This document shows, piece after piece, positions 1 to 9,073 of a DNA stretch of 64,000 nucleotides. Location of the stretch: the NCBI GenBank assembly GCA_023382675.1, contig JAHDWN010000013.1, forward strand, positions 89,132 through 153,131, written 5' to 3'. This DNA is from Anaerolineae bacterium (lineage in GTDB: Bacteria > Chloroflexota > Anaerolineae > Aggregatilineales > Phototrophicaceae). The notes under the pieces were generated by a model. The model searched no databases, was not told the origin of the DNA, and was given only the letters and a program-made list of their open reading frames with translations. The translations under genes were made by a program, and so were the position numbers. Position 1 is the first letter of the stretch. Every line of letters begins with the position of its first letter.

Positions 1-858
1 AATCAGCAGCAGAGCCAACGCGCCCACCAGCGCCAGTGACAGGAATTCGCGCAGTGCCTGGCGCAGAAAAATCCCTAACTCGCGGCTGGCATCTTCCGGC
101 TCAGTGATAGCCGCAATTTGTGTCAGATCAGGTTGGACAATCACGGGCGTATAAATCGGCGTACTCGCCAGTGTCCCGTCGATGATACCTTCGGAGGGTG
201 CTGAATAACTCAACCGCCCCTCGATAGACGCTGTTTCGCCCACGCGCAATCCTGGTCGCACGAGCGTTAGATCGATGGGCAGGAGCGTCAAAAACGTCTG
301 TAGCTCGGTCACACCTGAGGACTGCGAATCACCAACATCTGCCGTCACATCGCCAGCGACTGCCCCATCGATTTGCAGAGCTGACCCCCAGAAATTCACC
401 TCGCCGCCAACCGCACCATTCAATAACAATTGATAACCGGCAGCAATCACGCTGTTGGGAATCCGTGCGCCGGTCGCTACGGTTGTGCTCAAGCTGGCCG
501 ACAGCAAATCTGCCTTGTCATTGGACAATTCGGCTGTAGTGGACATTTCCATCGCCGGCCCCACAAAGTGCAGGCTACCACCGAGGCGACCGCTCACCGT
601 CAGTTGCCCGGCAAGCAAATAGACATCGCCATCGACAGTGCCGTTGATTTCTGCGGTCGTGGCTGCGCCTAAGATGTTGCCTTGTACTTGACCATCGATG
701 ACCAACGTGCGGCAGAGAACAAACAGATCGTTACGGACGGTTTCTGTCGGCGCGATCTTGCATTGATCGCCTTGAAGCACGTCGCGCGCCTCGGCAACCG
801 ATACACCAAAGAAGCAGAGAAACACGAAGACTGCGACAAAAACTCGTGACATATGCAT
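1..858 (-). CDS. Secreted polymer-forming (bactofilin-like) protein, 3' end cut by window edge
   Basis: The visible 286 residues begin with a Sec signal peptide (MHMSRVFVAVFVFLCFFGVS, cleavage near an Ala-x-Ala site) followed by a repetitive beta-rich stretch with many short G-x-V-x-G-D/N-V turns, typical of polymer-forming, bactofilin-like beta-helices (about residues 30-190). The last visible residues (about 265-286) turn hydrophobic, suggesting C-terminal membrane segments beyond the edge. The start at 858 is chosen because a GGAG lies 7 bases upstream; ATG at 852 is possible. A role as an exported or membrane-anchored scaffold is inference from fold; the true C-terminus is not visible. 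Confidence 0.7.
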   Translation of the reverse strand, partial: MHMSRVFVAVFVFLCFFGVSVAEARDVLQGDQCKIAPTETVRNDLFVLCRTLVIDGQVQGNILGAATTAEINGTVDGDVYLLAGQLTVSGRLGGSLHFVGPAMEMSTTAELSNDKADLLSASLSTTVATGARIPNSVIAAGYQLLLNGAVGGEVNFWGSALQIDGAVAGDVTADVGDSQSSGVTELQTFLTLLPIDLTLVRPGLRVGETASIEGRLSYSAPSEGIIDGTLASTPIYTPVIVQPDLTQIAAITEPEDASRELGIFLRQALREFLSLALVGALALLLI

Positions 859-882
859 AAATCGTCTCCAACATTTGCCACG

Positions 883-910
883 ATTGTACTCTGCCCCCGG
901 TTCAGTGCAA
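883..910 (-). promoter_or_regulatory. Putative promoter for the polymer-forming protein
   Basis: Read on the minus strand, TTGCAC (905-910) and TACAAT (883-888) are separated by 16 bases and lie 25 bases upstream of the start at 858. The 14-mer covering the -10 (876-889) recurs in the promoter of the dipeptidase gene at 11917-11930. Confidence 0.45.
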
Positions 911-942
911 TTGTCCTATCCTTAGATGAACGGACTTCGGTT

Positions 943-948
943 TATAAT
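943..948 (+). promoter_or_regulatory. Putative -10 element for the FHA gene
   Basis: A consensus TATAAT sits 45 bases upstream of the FHA start codon. No convincing -35 hexamer is present at the usual distance, so this is a weak call. Confidence 0.35.
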
Positions 949-992
949 GGTATATAAATATTCTGAAATTCGGACAGCACACCCAAACATTC

Positions 993-1403
993 ATGAAACC
1001 TGCATCTCGTACTACGGGTCAATCACAACCAGTACCGACCGATAATTCATTTCGTCGCCTCGTTCTCCAAATTCTGACGCCCAGAAAGCGAATGCTCTCG
1101 ACGCCGTTCACAAGGGATCTGATTGTCGGTCGTGTGGATGCCCAGGAGCAAACCCAACCGGACATCGACCTCACATCCGTCAAAGCCGAGGAATCGGGAG
1201 TTTCACGATTTCACGCGCGTTTCACCTATAAAGAAGGAACGCTCTACATCGAGGATATGGGCAGCACCAATGGCACGCGCATAAATGGCTTCGAGCTTGT
1301 GACTGGCAAAACTTATCGCCTGACCCCTGGTGACGAGATCGAATTTGGCAGCCTGCGCCTGACTGCTCAGGTCATTACCAACGACAAGCGCCGCCGCCAA
1401 TAG
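993..1403 (+). CDS. Small FHA-domain protein
   Basis: The 136-residue protein is essentially one forkhead-associated domain, a phosphothreonine-peptide binding fold. The hallmarks are visible: a glycine-arginine in 'LIVGRVDA' (about residues 46-53), S-x-x-H in 'VSRFHARF' (70-77), and the N-G-T/N-G turn 'MGSTNGTRINGFEL' (89-102). There is no signal peptide or membrane segment, so it should be cytoplasmic. The N-terminal 35 residues are polar and probably disordered. No kinase or phosphatase gene is adjacent, so its partner cannot be named. No clear Shine-Dalgarno sequence precedes the ATG. Confidence 0.85.
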   Translation: MKPASRTTGQSQPVPTDNSFRRLVLQILTPRKRMLSTPFTRDLIVGRVDAQEQTQPDIDLTSVKAEESGVSRFHARFTYKEGTLYIEDMGSTNGTRINGFELVTGKTYRLTPGDEIEFGSLRLTAQVITNDKRRRQ

Positions 1404-1535
1404 CGCGCCAACACCTACGAAATCCCCTGCCAATTATCCACCCCGACGCCATTCGACATCGGATGAGGGTTGTATTTTGAAAACAACCCTCTAAGCTATG
1501 CGTATCGAACACAGGGGAACCGAGGACGCATCCGC

Positions 1536-2837
1536 TTGAGCGCCGTCAAAAAACACGTCTTGAAGAATGGCATGGTCGTGCTGCTGAAAGAAGTTCACAG
1601 CGCCCCATTGATTAGCTGGTGGGTCATGTATCGCATCGGCAGCCGCAACGAACCCACCGGCTTGACCGGAGCATCGCACTGGGTCGAGCATATGTTGTTC
1701 AAGGGAACAGATCAGTTCCCAGCAGGATATCTGGATCACGAAATCGACCGGCGCGGCGGCAGTTGGAACGCTCAAACCTCGTTCGATTACACGGCTTTTT
1801 ACGAAACGCTGCCTGCTGAACACATCGATCTGGCACTGGCAATCGAAGCGGATCGCATGAGCAACGCCAGGTTCGACCTGGAAGAATTCGAGTCGGAGCG
1901 TACAGTCGTCATTTCGGAGCGCCAGGGAGCAGAAAATTCACCCATGTTCTGGCTGGGTGAAGAAGTCCAGGCAGCCGCCTTCCGGGTACATGGGTATCAC
2001 CACGAGATCATCGGCGATCTGGCTGATCTTGAAACCATGACGCGCGATCAGCTTTACCGGCACTATCGGCATCATTATGTGCCGAACAACGCGATTGCCG
2101 TCGCCGTCGGCGATTTCGATAGCGCAGACATGCTGGCAAAGATCGAAGCAGTTTACGAGTCGATCCCCAATGGCGATGTCGCGCTGTTCATGCGCCCGGA
2201 GCCGCCGCAAAACGGCGAGCGGCGTGTGAACGTCGCGCGTCCAGGCAGCGCTCGCTTCGTCCATCACGCCTTTCGCGCACCGTCTGCGCGTGATGAAGAC
2301 TTCTTTGCGCTGGAAATTGTCAACAGCATCCTCTGCGGCCCCAGCGGCATGGGCGGCGGTGGCACCGACAACAAAACCTGCCGCATGTACAAAGCGCTGG
2401 TCGAATCGGAACTTGCGGCATCGGTCTACGGCGATACCACACCGACCATCGACCCGTTTCTCTACACGATCACGGCTACGTTGCGCGAAGACAGCACGCT
2501 TGAGGCTGTGGAAGCAGCCATGAATCAGGAAATCGAACGGATGCGCTGTGGTGACATCACGGAAGTCGAGGTCAACCGCGCTAAAAAACAGGCGCGCGCC
2601 CTCTTTGCCTATGGCTCCGAGCGCGTCACCTCACAAGCATTCTGGCTGGCATGGGCGGAGCTATTCGACGATCACACCTGGTTCGAGACGTATCTGGAGC
2701 GGCTTAACAACGTCCAGTTGGACGATGTTAAGCGCGTAGCCGCAACCTACCTGCGCCCTGAAAACCGAACGGTCGGCGTGTTTCTGCCGACACAACCGGA
2801 TGAAGACTCCTTCGAGGACGATGAGGCAGACGCATGA
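1536..2837 (+). CDS. M16 family zinc peptidase, catalytic subunit
   Basis: This is a pitrilysin/insulinase-type metallopeptidase of 433 residues. The inverted zinc motif HxxEH is visible as 'HWVEH' (residues 48-52), followed by the downstream zinc-ligand glutamate region 'ERTVVISERQG'. No signal peptide is seen, so a cytoplasmic role in oligopeptide or targeting-peptide turnover is likely. The reading frame is open upstream to an ATG at 1470, but the extra 22 residues do not look like the family; the TTG at 1536, with GAGG about 10 bases upstream, begins the conserved 'AVKKHVLKNGMVVLLKE' strand, so I prefer it. It overlaps the next gene by 4 bases, as expected for the paired M16 subunits that act as a heterodimer. 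Confidence 0.88.
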   Translation: MSAVKKHVLKNGMVVLLKEVHSAPLISWWVMYRIGSRNEPTGLTGASHWVEHMLFKGTDQFPAGYLDHEIDRRGGSWNAQTSFDYTAFYETLPAEHIDLALAIEADRMSNARFDLEEFESERTVVISERQGAENSPMFWLGEEVQAAAFRVHGYHHEIIGDLADLETMTRDQLYRHYRHHYVPNNAIAVAVGDFDSADMLAKIEAVYESIPNGDVALFMRPEPPQNGERRVNVARPGSARFVHHAFRAPSARDEDFFALEIVNSILCGPSGMGGGGTDNKTCRMYKALVESELAASVYGDTTPTIDPFLYTITATLREDSTLEAVEAAMNQEIERMRCGDITEVEVNRAKKQARALFAYGSERVTSQAFWLAWAELFDDHTWFETYLERLNNVQLDDVKRVAATYLRPENRTVGVFLPTQPDEDSFEDDEADA

Positions 2838-4105
2838 TGTCACTCCCGAATGCTCAAAACATCACGCGCGAGGTGCTCGACAATGGCATTGTCGTCCTCG
2901 TCTATGAAAACTTCGCCGCCGAGTCGGTCGTCATCAGTGGGTCGCTCGGCGCTGGCAGTCTGTATGAAGAAGCGAACAAGAGCGGGCTGGCAGCACTGAC
3001 CGCTAACGGCCTGATGCGCGGCACACACACGCGCGACTTCCAGACCATCGCCACTCTGCTCGAAGACATCGGCGCGGATCTCGACGTGAGCGCGGGCGTA
3101 CACCGCACTGGCTTCGGCGGGAAATCGCTCGCCGAGGATCTACCGCTCATGATCGAACTGTTAGCCGATGTGCTGCGCCGCCCCGCCTTCCCATCCGCCC
3201 CCATCGAACGGCTGCGCGGCGAAACCATCACCGGGCTGCAAATCCGCAGCCAGGATACCCGTTACCGCGCGCGGCGTGCCTTCCATCAGCATCTTTATCC
3301 GCAAAATCACCCCTATCACTACAGTGTCAGCGGATCGCTGGCAACGGTGCCGGGCATCACTATCGAGGAGATACAGACGTTTCACGCAGCGCATTACGGC
3401 CCCGAAAGCATGGTGATTGGCATTGTCGGCGCGGTTAACGCGCGCGACGCGATTGAGCGTGTGCGTGCTGCCTTCGCAGACTGGCATAATTCCGACTCGG
3501 CAGCGGCACGGACGCTTCCGAACGTCGAACAGCCGCGTGACATTCGGCGGGCGTTCGTGCCGCTGGCAGGAAAAACGCAGTCCGACATCGTGATTGGCAG
3601 CTTCGGACCATCCCGCTATGAGCCGGATTATCAGGCAGCGCTGCTTGTGAACTGCGTCCTGGGTCAATTCGGCATGAGCGGGCGCATCGGCGAGAAAGTA
3701 CGCGAAGAACTCGGACTTGCCTACTACGCCTACAGCTCGCTCGATGGTGGCATGGGACCGACACCCTGGCGTGCGATTGCTGGTGTCAATCCGGCGAATG
3801 TTCAGCTCGCCATCGGGCGCATCATCGACGAAATCAAGCGCATTACCGACGAACCGGTGAGCGATGAGGATCTCGCCAACGTGCAGTCATTCTTCGTCGG
3901 CAGACTGCCGCTCCAGCTCGAAAGCAATGAAGGCATCGCGGGTACGATTCTCAACATGGAACTCTACGATCTGGGCCTCGACTATCTGCTGTCCTACCGG
4001 GATCGCATCTACGCTTTGAGCACAGAAGATCTGCTGCAAGCTGCGCGGCGTTATCTCAATCCGAATGCCTACGTATTGAGTATCTCCGGCCCGGAAATGA
4101 ATTGA
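2834..4105 (+). CDS. M16 family peptidase-like, non-catalytic partner subunit
   Basis: The 423-residue protein has the same two-half M16 fold as its upstream neighbour but lacks the zinc motif: where HxxEH should stand the sequence reads 'SGLAALTANGLMRGT'. The C-terminal half carries the 'ELGLAYYAYSSLDGG' segment, similar to the R/Y substrate-binding part of M16B beta subunits. ATG at 2834 overlaps the upstream stop (ATGA), indicating translational coupling; ATG at 2837 is an alternative. In known M16B pairs one subunit holds zinc and the other supplies substrate-binding residues, and this gene pair fits that arrangement. Confidence 0.87.
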   Translation: MMSLPNAQNITREVLDNGIVVLVYENFAAESVVISGSLGAGSLYEEANKSGLAALTANGLMRGTHTRDFQTIATLLEDIGADLDVSAGVHRTGFGGKSLAEDLPLMIELLADVLRRPAFPSAPIERLRGETITGLQIRSQDTRYRARRAFHQHLYPQNHPYHYSVSGSLATVPGITIEEIQTFHAAHYGPESMVIGIVGAVNARDAIERVRAAFADWHNSDSAAARTLPNVEQPRDIRRAFVPLAGKTQSDIVIGSFGPSRYEPDYQAALLVNCVLGQFGMSGRIGEKVREELGLAYYAYSSLDGGMGPTPWRAIAGVNPANVQLAIGRIIDEIKRITDEPVSDEDLANVQSFFVGRLPLQLESNEGIAGTILNMELYDLGLDYLLSYRDRIYALSTEDLLQAARRYLNPNAYVLSISGPEMN

Positions 4106-4187
4106 TCAAGCCTAGGCAGCGCGCTTTCAAGTAATTCTCATGTTCAGCCCCTAAAATAACCCCGGTAATCGTATGTGAGGATTTTCG

Positions 4188-5354
4188 ATGAAACGTCTGT
4201 TGGGGTTCGCGTTCGGCTGTTTGTTGATCTCCATGCCGCTTTTCACAGCCCTGGCGCAGTCTGATGTGGTACTTCCCGATGTGGAGATGACCGAGATCGC
4301 GCGTGGTTTTTCACGCCCGCTGTTTGTGACTCATGCGGGCGATGGCAGCGAACGCTTGTTTCTGGTTGAACAAGGTGGTCGCATCTGGATTATTGACGAG
4401 GAAGCGCGGCTCGATACCCCCTTTCTCGATATTTCGCAGTTGGTCAGCCCGGAGGCCAACGGCGCAGGCTACAGCGAGCGCGGCTTCCTGGGGTTGGCCT
4501 TTCACCCGGACTATGCCGAAAACGGCGTCTTCTTTGTCGATTACACCGATACCAGCGGCAACACCGTGGTCGCACGCTACCACGTTTCGGCGGACGATCC
4601 CAACCTGGCTGATCCGGACAGCGCCGAAATCATCCTGACCCAACAGCAACCGTATGCCAATCACAATGGCGGCCATCTGGTGTTCGGCCCGGATGGCTAC
4701 CTCTATGTTGGCTTTGGCGATGGCGGTTCCCAGGGCGATCCGAACGGCAACGCGCAGAATCGATCCGTCTGGCTGGGCAAAATCCTGCGCATCGCCGTTG
4801 GCACAGAAGGGGACTACACCATCCCGGAGGACAACCCGTTCGTAGACGACGCGAACGCTGCGCCGGAAATATGGGCGTATGGCCTGCGCAATCCCTGGCG
4901 CTTCAACTTCGACCGCGAGACCGGCGATCTCTACATCGGCGATGTCGGCGGCAGCGCCTGGGAAGAGGTCGATTTTCAGCCCGCAGGCAGTCCAGGTGGT
5001 GCGAACTACGGCTGGAATATCTATGAAGGGATGCACCCGACCGGCGGCCGCCCCGCGCCAGAAGACCTGGTGCTGCCGATAATTGAGTATTCGCACCGTG
5101 AAGGCGTCTCCATTTCCGGTGGATATGTCTATCGAGGCAGTGAAATTGAGGGTCTGCAAGGCATCTATCTATACGGCGATTTCGGCTTTGGCACGATCTG
5201 GGCGGCCTGGCGCGATGACATCGGCGACTGGCACACCACGCCCTGGCTGACGAACACAGGCTATACTATCAGTTCCTTTGGCGAAGACGAAGCTGGCAAC
5301 CTCTACATCGTGAACTACGCCGGTGTCCTCATACGCCTCGATCCGGCGGCCTGA
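4188..5354 (+). CDS. Secreted PQQ-dependent sugar dehydrogenase (sGDH/HHIP-like beta-propeller)
   Basis: A Sec signal peptide (residues 1-24, ending in 'ALAQ') precedes a six-bladed propeller of the soluble glucose dehydrogenase family. Diagnostic segments include 'FSRPLFVTHAGDGSERLF', 'ERGFLGLAFHPDY', 'HNGGHLVFGPDGYLYVG', 'GDGGSQGDPNGNAQN' and 'AYGLRNPWRFNFD', which carry the conserved catalytic His-type and Ca2+/PQQ pocket residues of the family. It would oxidise aldose sugars outside the membrane; the actual substrate cannot be read, and many members use unknown sugars. GAGG lies a short distance upstream of the ATG. The gene appears monocistronic and ends in a strong hairpin. Confidence 0.85.
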   Translation: MKRLLGFAFGCLLISMPLFTALAQSDVVLPDVEMTEIARGFSRPLFVTHAGDGSERLFLVEQGGRIWIIDEEARLDTPFLDISQLVSPEANGAGYSERGFLGLAFHPDYAENGVFFVDYTDTSGNTVVARYHVSADDPNLADPDSAEIILTQQQPYANHNGGHLVFGPDGYLYVGFGDGGSQGDPNGNAQNRSVWLGKILRIAVGTEGDYTIPEDNPFVDDANAAPEIWAYGLRNPWRFNFDRETGDLYIGDVGGSAWEEVDFQPAGSPGGANYGWNIYEGMHPTGGRPAPEDLVLPIIEYSHREGVSISGGYVYRGSEIEGLQGIYLYGDFGFGTIWAAWRDDIGDWHTTPWLTNTGYTISSFGEDEAGNLYIVNYAGVLIRLDPAA

Positions 5355-5387
5355 ACAACCTGAATCCAGCATCATAGCGACGTTGAG

Positions 5388-5419
5388 CGAGGGTTCATGT
5401 CTTTGAACCCTCGATTTCT
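5388..5419 (+). terminator. Hairpin terminator after the sugar dehydrogenase
   Basis: A perfect 10-bp stem (CGAGGGTTCA, 5388-5397, with its complement at 5404-5413) with a 6-base loop is followed by a weak T-rich tail (ATTTCT), 34 bases after the stop codon. Confidence 0.6.
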
Positions 5420-5594
5420 GCATGAGTATTTTATCAAAGCGTAAGGTGGAGTTATTATTCTGTTTGTTCGTCCAGAATGATTTTCAGTGTTCCACTCTAT
5501 CTAACTCGAATGTAGGCAAAAGCTAATACTATACTCGATTGTCGTTCTCATTGCCTTAGCGAATGCCTGAACTACAGCGTAAAGGGTAATGCAG

Positions 5595-6788
5595 ATGGTC
5601 GCAAATTCCTTTTCTGACGACGACGCACGTAGACTCGAGGATATGAAGCGCAAACTGGCCCAAATTCGCTCCCATGATGGCGACCCGGACTGGTTTGGCA
5701 GCCACGAATCCTCGACACGCAACACCATCCGACGGGTGTCAGATAAAGCGCCTTTGTATCTGGATACAGTAATTACCGCATTTGTTTGCCTCAGGAACCT
5801 GCACACACACAAGACATACCAATTGTGGGCACAGATCATCGCAGATCTGTTATTGGTCGCAGATGACCTCAGAAACCCAGATTTGCAGTCACAATTATGG
5901 TTGGCATACGCCGATTTCATGATGCGTGCAGGACAGCACAAAATGGCATCGCGTGCCGCAGAAATTGGAACAGCGTTCTTACCCGATAGATCAGAACCAG
6001 ACATTGATATGCGCCGTGCGCAAGCATCGCTTCTTTTGATCCGCGCTCAACAACCAGTCAGTTCAAAGGCAACTACTATTCGCCTGATTGCCAGGGCACT
6101 CAAATATGCACGGAGTGCAAATAACATCGAACTCAAAGCCCGTGTTTACCAAACGCTAGGGCATATCTATGTAGTCGAAGAAGATTACAAGCCCGCCATC
6201 GGCTTCACAGAGTTAGCGCTTAACCTTTGGAAGTCACTCGATAACGAACTGGGCAGAATTGATTGCATGATCAATCTGGCACGCATTGCTCGTATGGAGA
6301 ATCGATTTGAGGAGATGAATGCTCTGCTGCAGGAGATTTCGCTCGATCCCGATTCCCCGAATGGGCACCAACAATTCATGAATCGGATGTACGAGGAAGC
6401 AGCCTTGCATCTGGAATTAGCTCATTATGACAGCGCCGAAGAGACAATCAAGTGGGTCATCGAGTATTTAGAGACGATGAATATGCCACGCGCCATGGGT
6501 GTGGCAAAACAGACACTCGCCCTGATCCAAATTTCGCAACAACGTTTTGATCTGGCCGAGGACACACTTACAAAGGTTGATGAAATTTGGAATAAACACG
6601 AATACGTATACGGTCAGGCAGATGTGTGTGTCGCCCGGTGCTATCTCGAACGAATGCGGAAACAAGAACAGCGCGCGATTGAATGGCTGGATCGTGCTGA
6701 GAGAATCTGCTTCGAGATTAAGAACGAGACAATGCGTAAACAAATGCAAACAGCGATTCACAATGAAAGACTGAAAGGGATAGCCTGA
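5595..6788 (+). CDS. TPR-like helical repeat protein
   Basis: The 397-residue protein is almost wholly alpha-helical. From about residue 95 onward it shows TPR-type helix pairs, for example 'ARVYQTLGHIYVVEEDYKPA' (around residues 180-200), then repeats near 220, 270, 310 and 350. There is no signal peptide, membrane segment or enzymatic domain. The start at 5595 is preferred over ATG 5589 because AAAGGG lies 8 bases upstream of it. Its base composition looks more AT-rich than that of the flanking genes, a possible sign of separate origin, but I have not computed this. A scaffold or adaptor role is the most that can be inferred; no partner is adjacent. Confidence 0.7.
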   Translation: MVANSFSDDDARRLEDMKRKLAQIRSHDGDPDWFGSHESSTRNTIRRVSDKAPLYLDTVITAFVCLRNLHTHKTYQLWAQIIADLLLVADDLRNPDLQSQLWLAYADFMMRAGQHKMASRAAEIGTAFLPDRSEPDIDMRRAQASLLLIRAQQPVSSKATTIRLIARALKYARSANNIELKARVYQTLGHIYVVEEDYKPAIGFTELALNLWKSLDNELGRIDCMINLARIARMENRFEEMNALLQEISLDPDSPNGHQQFMNRMYEEAALHLELAHYDSAEETIKWVIEYLETMNMPRAMGVAKQTLALIQISQQRFDLAEDTLTKVDEIWNKHEYVYGQADVCVARCYLERMRKQEQRAIEWLDRAERICFEIKNETMRKQMQTAIHNERLKGIA

Positions 6789-7139
6789 GCAGAGAAGAAA
6801 CCCTGTGGAAAAGTGCGGGGCAGCAGTCTGCCGACTGTGCCCCTGCGCCCCACATTACGCCACAGTGTCGGGCGGAATAACGGGCGGCTTTGGCCCTGTG
6901 TAAGACAGAGACATGGTATATCCCATCGCTCTAATGGACGATGGGTCCACCATCTCATGAGCAGCCACCCCGCGTCGCGCTTGTGCGGACGCAAAACGGA
7001 CACAAAACGGACCGATTAGTCGTGGAGGGCTAGCGTCGATTTAGAGAAGGCTGTGCGGTGGCTGAGCCGCTTGGATTTGCGGGCTTTTGTGCATATAGTT
7101 AAGAATATGAATCGCCGCCGACGCTCGCAGAGGAAAACC
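6789..7139. other. 351-bp intergenic region with several hairpins
   Basis: No credible gene is seen. The region contains a GC-rich imperfect hairpin around 6822-6855 (GGGGCA pairing with TGCCCC), a perfect CCCATCG/CGATGGG hairpin at about 6923-6946, and a short direct repeat (AAAACGGAC twice, about 6992-7014). It ends in the ribosome-binding site of the next gene (AGAGGA). It may hold a terminator for the TPR gene, a structured leader or a small RNA; none can be assigned from sequence alone. Confidence 0.4.
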
Positions 7140-8579
7140 ATGCGAAAAGCGATCGTGACTTTACTTCTGCTTCTGGTCGCCACGACCGCAATCCATGCAC
7201 AAGACATCAATCAGCCAGATTACGCTGTCTACGTGATCGACAGGCAGATCAGTGTCGATGGCACGACCATCATTCTTCAATTCGGGGTCTATAACATCGG
7301 TGCAACGGCAGATCGTGATACAACGGCCAGGCTATTTCTTGAGCCTGACAACGTCAACCCCATCGCCACGCAACCTCTTCGGCCACTCGAAAATCAAAGT
7401 GACACCGAGATCCTTACGTTTGAACTTCCTGTCGAGGATGTACCCACAGGATCGGTAACTTTTCGTCTTGAAGTTGGCATCGGCGATATCGAGCAGGCCG
7501 GCAGCGCGACCATCGAGAACAACCGCGCAGGTGTGGTTATCATCGTGCCGGAAACAACCCCTGGCGTGCGCAGAACAGCGCGGCCTGCGCCCCAACCGGC
7601 GGGAACCGCGACGCCGCTCTTGCCGACGGTGACGCCTTCGCCCACACGTGCGCCGATCAACATCCTCGGCGTCGAGATTGATACCAACCAACTGCCACTT
7701 CCTGAAGACAACTTGCTGCTTATTCCTGTGATCGTCGCCTTCTGCGGCGTCGGCCTGATCCTGTTGTGGGTGTTGACGGTTATTCTGCGGCTGCTCTTCC
7801 CATCACCACGCACATTCGAGGTCTGGCAGCCGCCGTATGCCGCCATGCCGATCCAGGACCAGAACACATTGGCCGGACGGCGGCAGATGTGGCAGCAGAG
7901 CGCACAGAGTGACAGCCTGGGAATGCCCTGCATGGAGGGCCAGTATCACATTCGCAAATGGCTTAGCGGCGTGAATGGCGTGAATCTGTCAGGCTGGCGT
8001 ATTCGAGGATTGCGGCTCAGTCAGTATGATATTTACGGGCGGGTGGCCCGCAGCCAGGCATTGGCCTCCAACGGCCTCGTCCGTAAACTTGATCGAACAG
8101 TGCGCAAGGGGCCAACCCTGCCCCCTGAGGAGATCGAAAAGCGCGTGCGTCCCATCGCTCGCAAGATGGCGAACGCGCTCGCACGTAAGATCGGCAAGCG
8201 CAATATGATGCTGCCGATTGCGTGCGACATCCGTTTTCGCGGCGCGCATGGCGAAGTTCGCATCCTGTTCGAGCTGTACCAGTGTGTAAACGGCGTCCCA
8301 CAGATGATCGATCACTGGGAGCCGGACATGACCGTCGTCTCAGGCGGTATCCAGGAGAATTACACGTATACGCTACAGGGCATACGGCAGGGCGAAACGC
8401 TGCGCACATTTCGCCAGCGCCTTCAAGACGATCTGACCGCGATGCTCAAGGCGATGGTCTACAAACCGCGAGCGACGCCGAAAGAACAGGTGAGTGAAGA
8501 TACTTCTCCGCACGAACCCGTGGTTATTCCCGAGCCTACCGAGACTCACACGCCGCCGGCAGAGTCGCCTGAAGATTAA
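7140..8579 (+). CDS. Membrane-anchored protein with extracytoplasmic CARDB-like domain
   Basis: The 479-residue protein starts with a Sec signal peptide (MRKAIVTLLLLLVATTAIHA). Residues about 25-130 resemble a CARDB/Ig-like adhesion module ('DYAVYVIDRQISVDGT', 'FGVYNIGATADRD'). A Pro/Thr linker (140-175) leads to one membrane span near residues 200-225 ('LLLIPVIVAFCGVGLILLWV'), followed by a 250-residue cytoplasmic part of unknown fold and a Pro/Glu-rich tail. The ATG at 7140 has AGAGGA 5 bases upstream; the frame is open further upstream but those residues precede a clean signal peptide. Function unknown; the topology suggests linking an external domain to a cytoplasmic one. Its stop codon overlaps that of the convergent fasciclin gene. 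Confidence 0.75.
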   Translation: MRKAIVTLLLLLVATTAIHAQDINQPDYAVYVIDRQISVDGTTIILQFGVYNIGATADRDTTARLFLEPDNVNPIATQPLRPLENQSDTEILTFELPVEDVPTGSVTFRLEVGIGDIEQAGSATIENNRAGVVIIVPETTPGVRRTARPAPQPAGTATPLLPTVTPSPTRAPINILGVEIDTNQLPLPEDNLLLIPVIVAFCGVGLILLWVLTVILRLLFPSPRTFEVWQPPYAAMPIQDQNTLAGRRQMWQQSAQSDSLGMPCMEGQYHIRKWLSGVNGVNLSGWRIRGLRLSQYDIYGRVARSQALASNGLVRKLDRTVRKGPTLPPEEIEKRVRPIARKMANALARKIGKRNMMLPIACDIRFRGAHGEVRILFELYQCVNGVPQMIDHWEPDMTVVSGGIQENYTYTLQGIRQGETLRTFRQRLQDDLTAMLKAMVYKPRATPKEQVSEDTSPHEPVVIPEPTETHTPPAESPED

Positions 8580-8980
8580 GGCAGCGCCAGCACATGGTCG
8601 AGCACGTGCATCACGCCGTCATCGCCTTCGATGTCGCGCATGATCATGCGGGCGTTTTCAATTGCGAGATCACTGCCATCTGAATTCAGCGCCAATGGCT
8701 GGTCACTGATTGATCGGATGACGCTTCGAGTGGCCAACTGTTCGGCCAACCATGCGCCGGGCACGATATGCTTGCGAAGCAGATCGGTGAGCGCGGTCAG
8801 ATCGCGCGTCAGACCTTCCAGGCCACCGGCTTGAAAAGCAGCAAACGCGTCGTCCGTCGGCGCAAACAGCGTGTATGGCGTGTTGTCTGCCAGCGTCTTA
8901 TCGAGACCTGTGGCGCGCAACGCATCGACCAGGGTGTAAAAACGACCATCGGCAAAGGCGATGTCGAGAATCTTTGTCAT
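8576..8980 (-). CDS. Single-domain fasciclin (FAS1) protein
   Basis: The 134 residues form one FAS1 domain: 'ILDIAFADGRFYTLVDALRA' at the N-terminus, the H1 box 'YTLFAPTDDAFAAF' (about 35-48) and the H2-type end 'GVMHVLDHVLALP'. FAS1 domains mediate adhesion or ligand binding. No signal peptide is present on the 8980 start, which has AGGA 9-10 bases upstream; the frame is open to 9025 but the added residues are not a signal sequence either. It may therefore be cytoplasmic or exported by another route. Downstream of and co-directional with the larger fasciclin gene, 93 bases apart. Confidence 0.85.
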   Translation of the reverse strand: MTKILDIAFADGRFYTLVDALRATGLDKTLADNTPYTLFAPTDDAFAAFQAGGLEGLTRDLTALTDLLRKHIVPGAWLAEQLATRSVIRSISDQPLALNSDGSDLAIENARMIMRDIEGDDGVMHVLDHVLALP

Positions 8981-9073
8981 CTGCTGTCCTGGAACTCCAT
9001 ACAAACAATGAACGGGGCTGAGCATTTGCCCAACCCCGTCAACTGCTTGACCACTAAACTCTATCGCCTGCGA

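Noticed and set aside
5595..6788. Horizontal acquisition of the TPR gene because it looks more AT-rich
   Set aside because: The impression is by eye only; no composition was computed and no mobile element flanks it.
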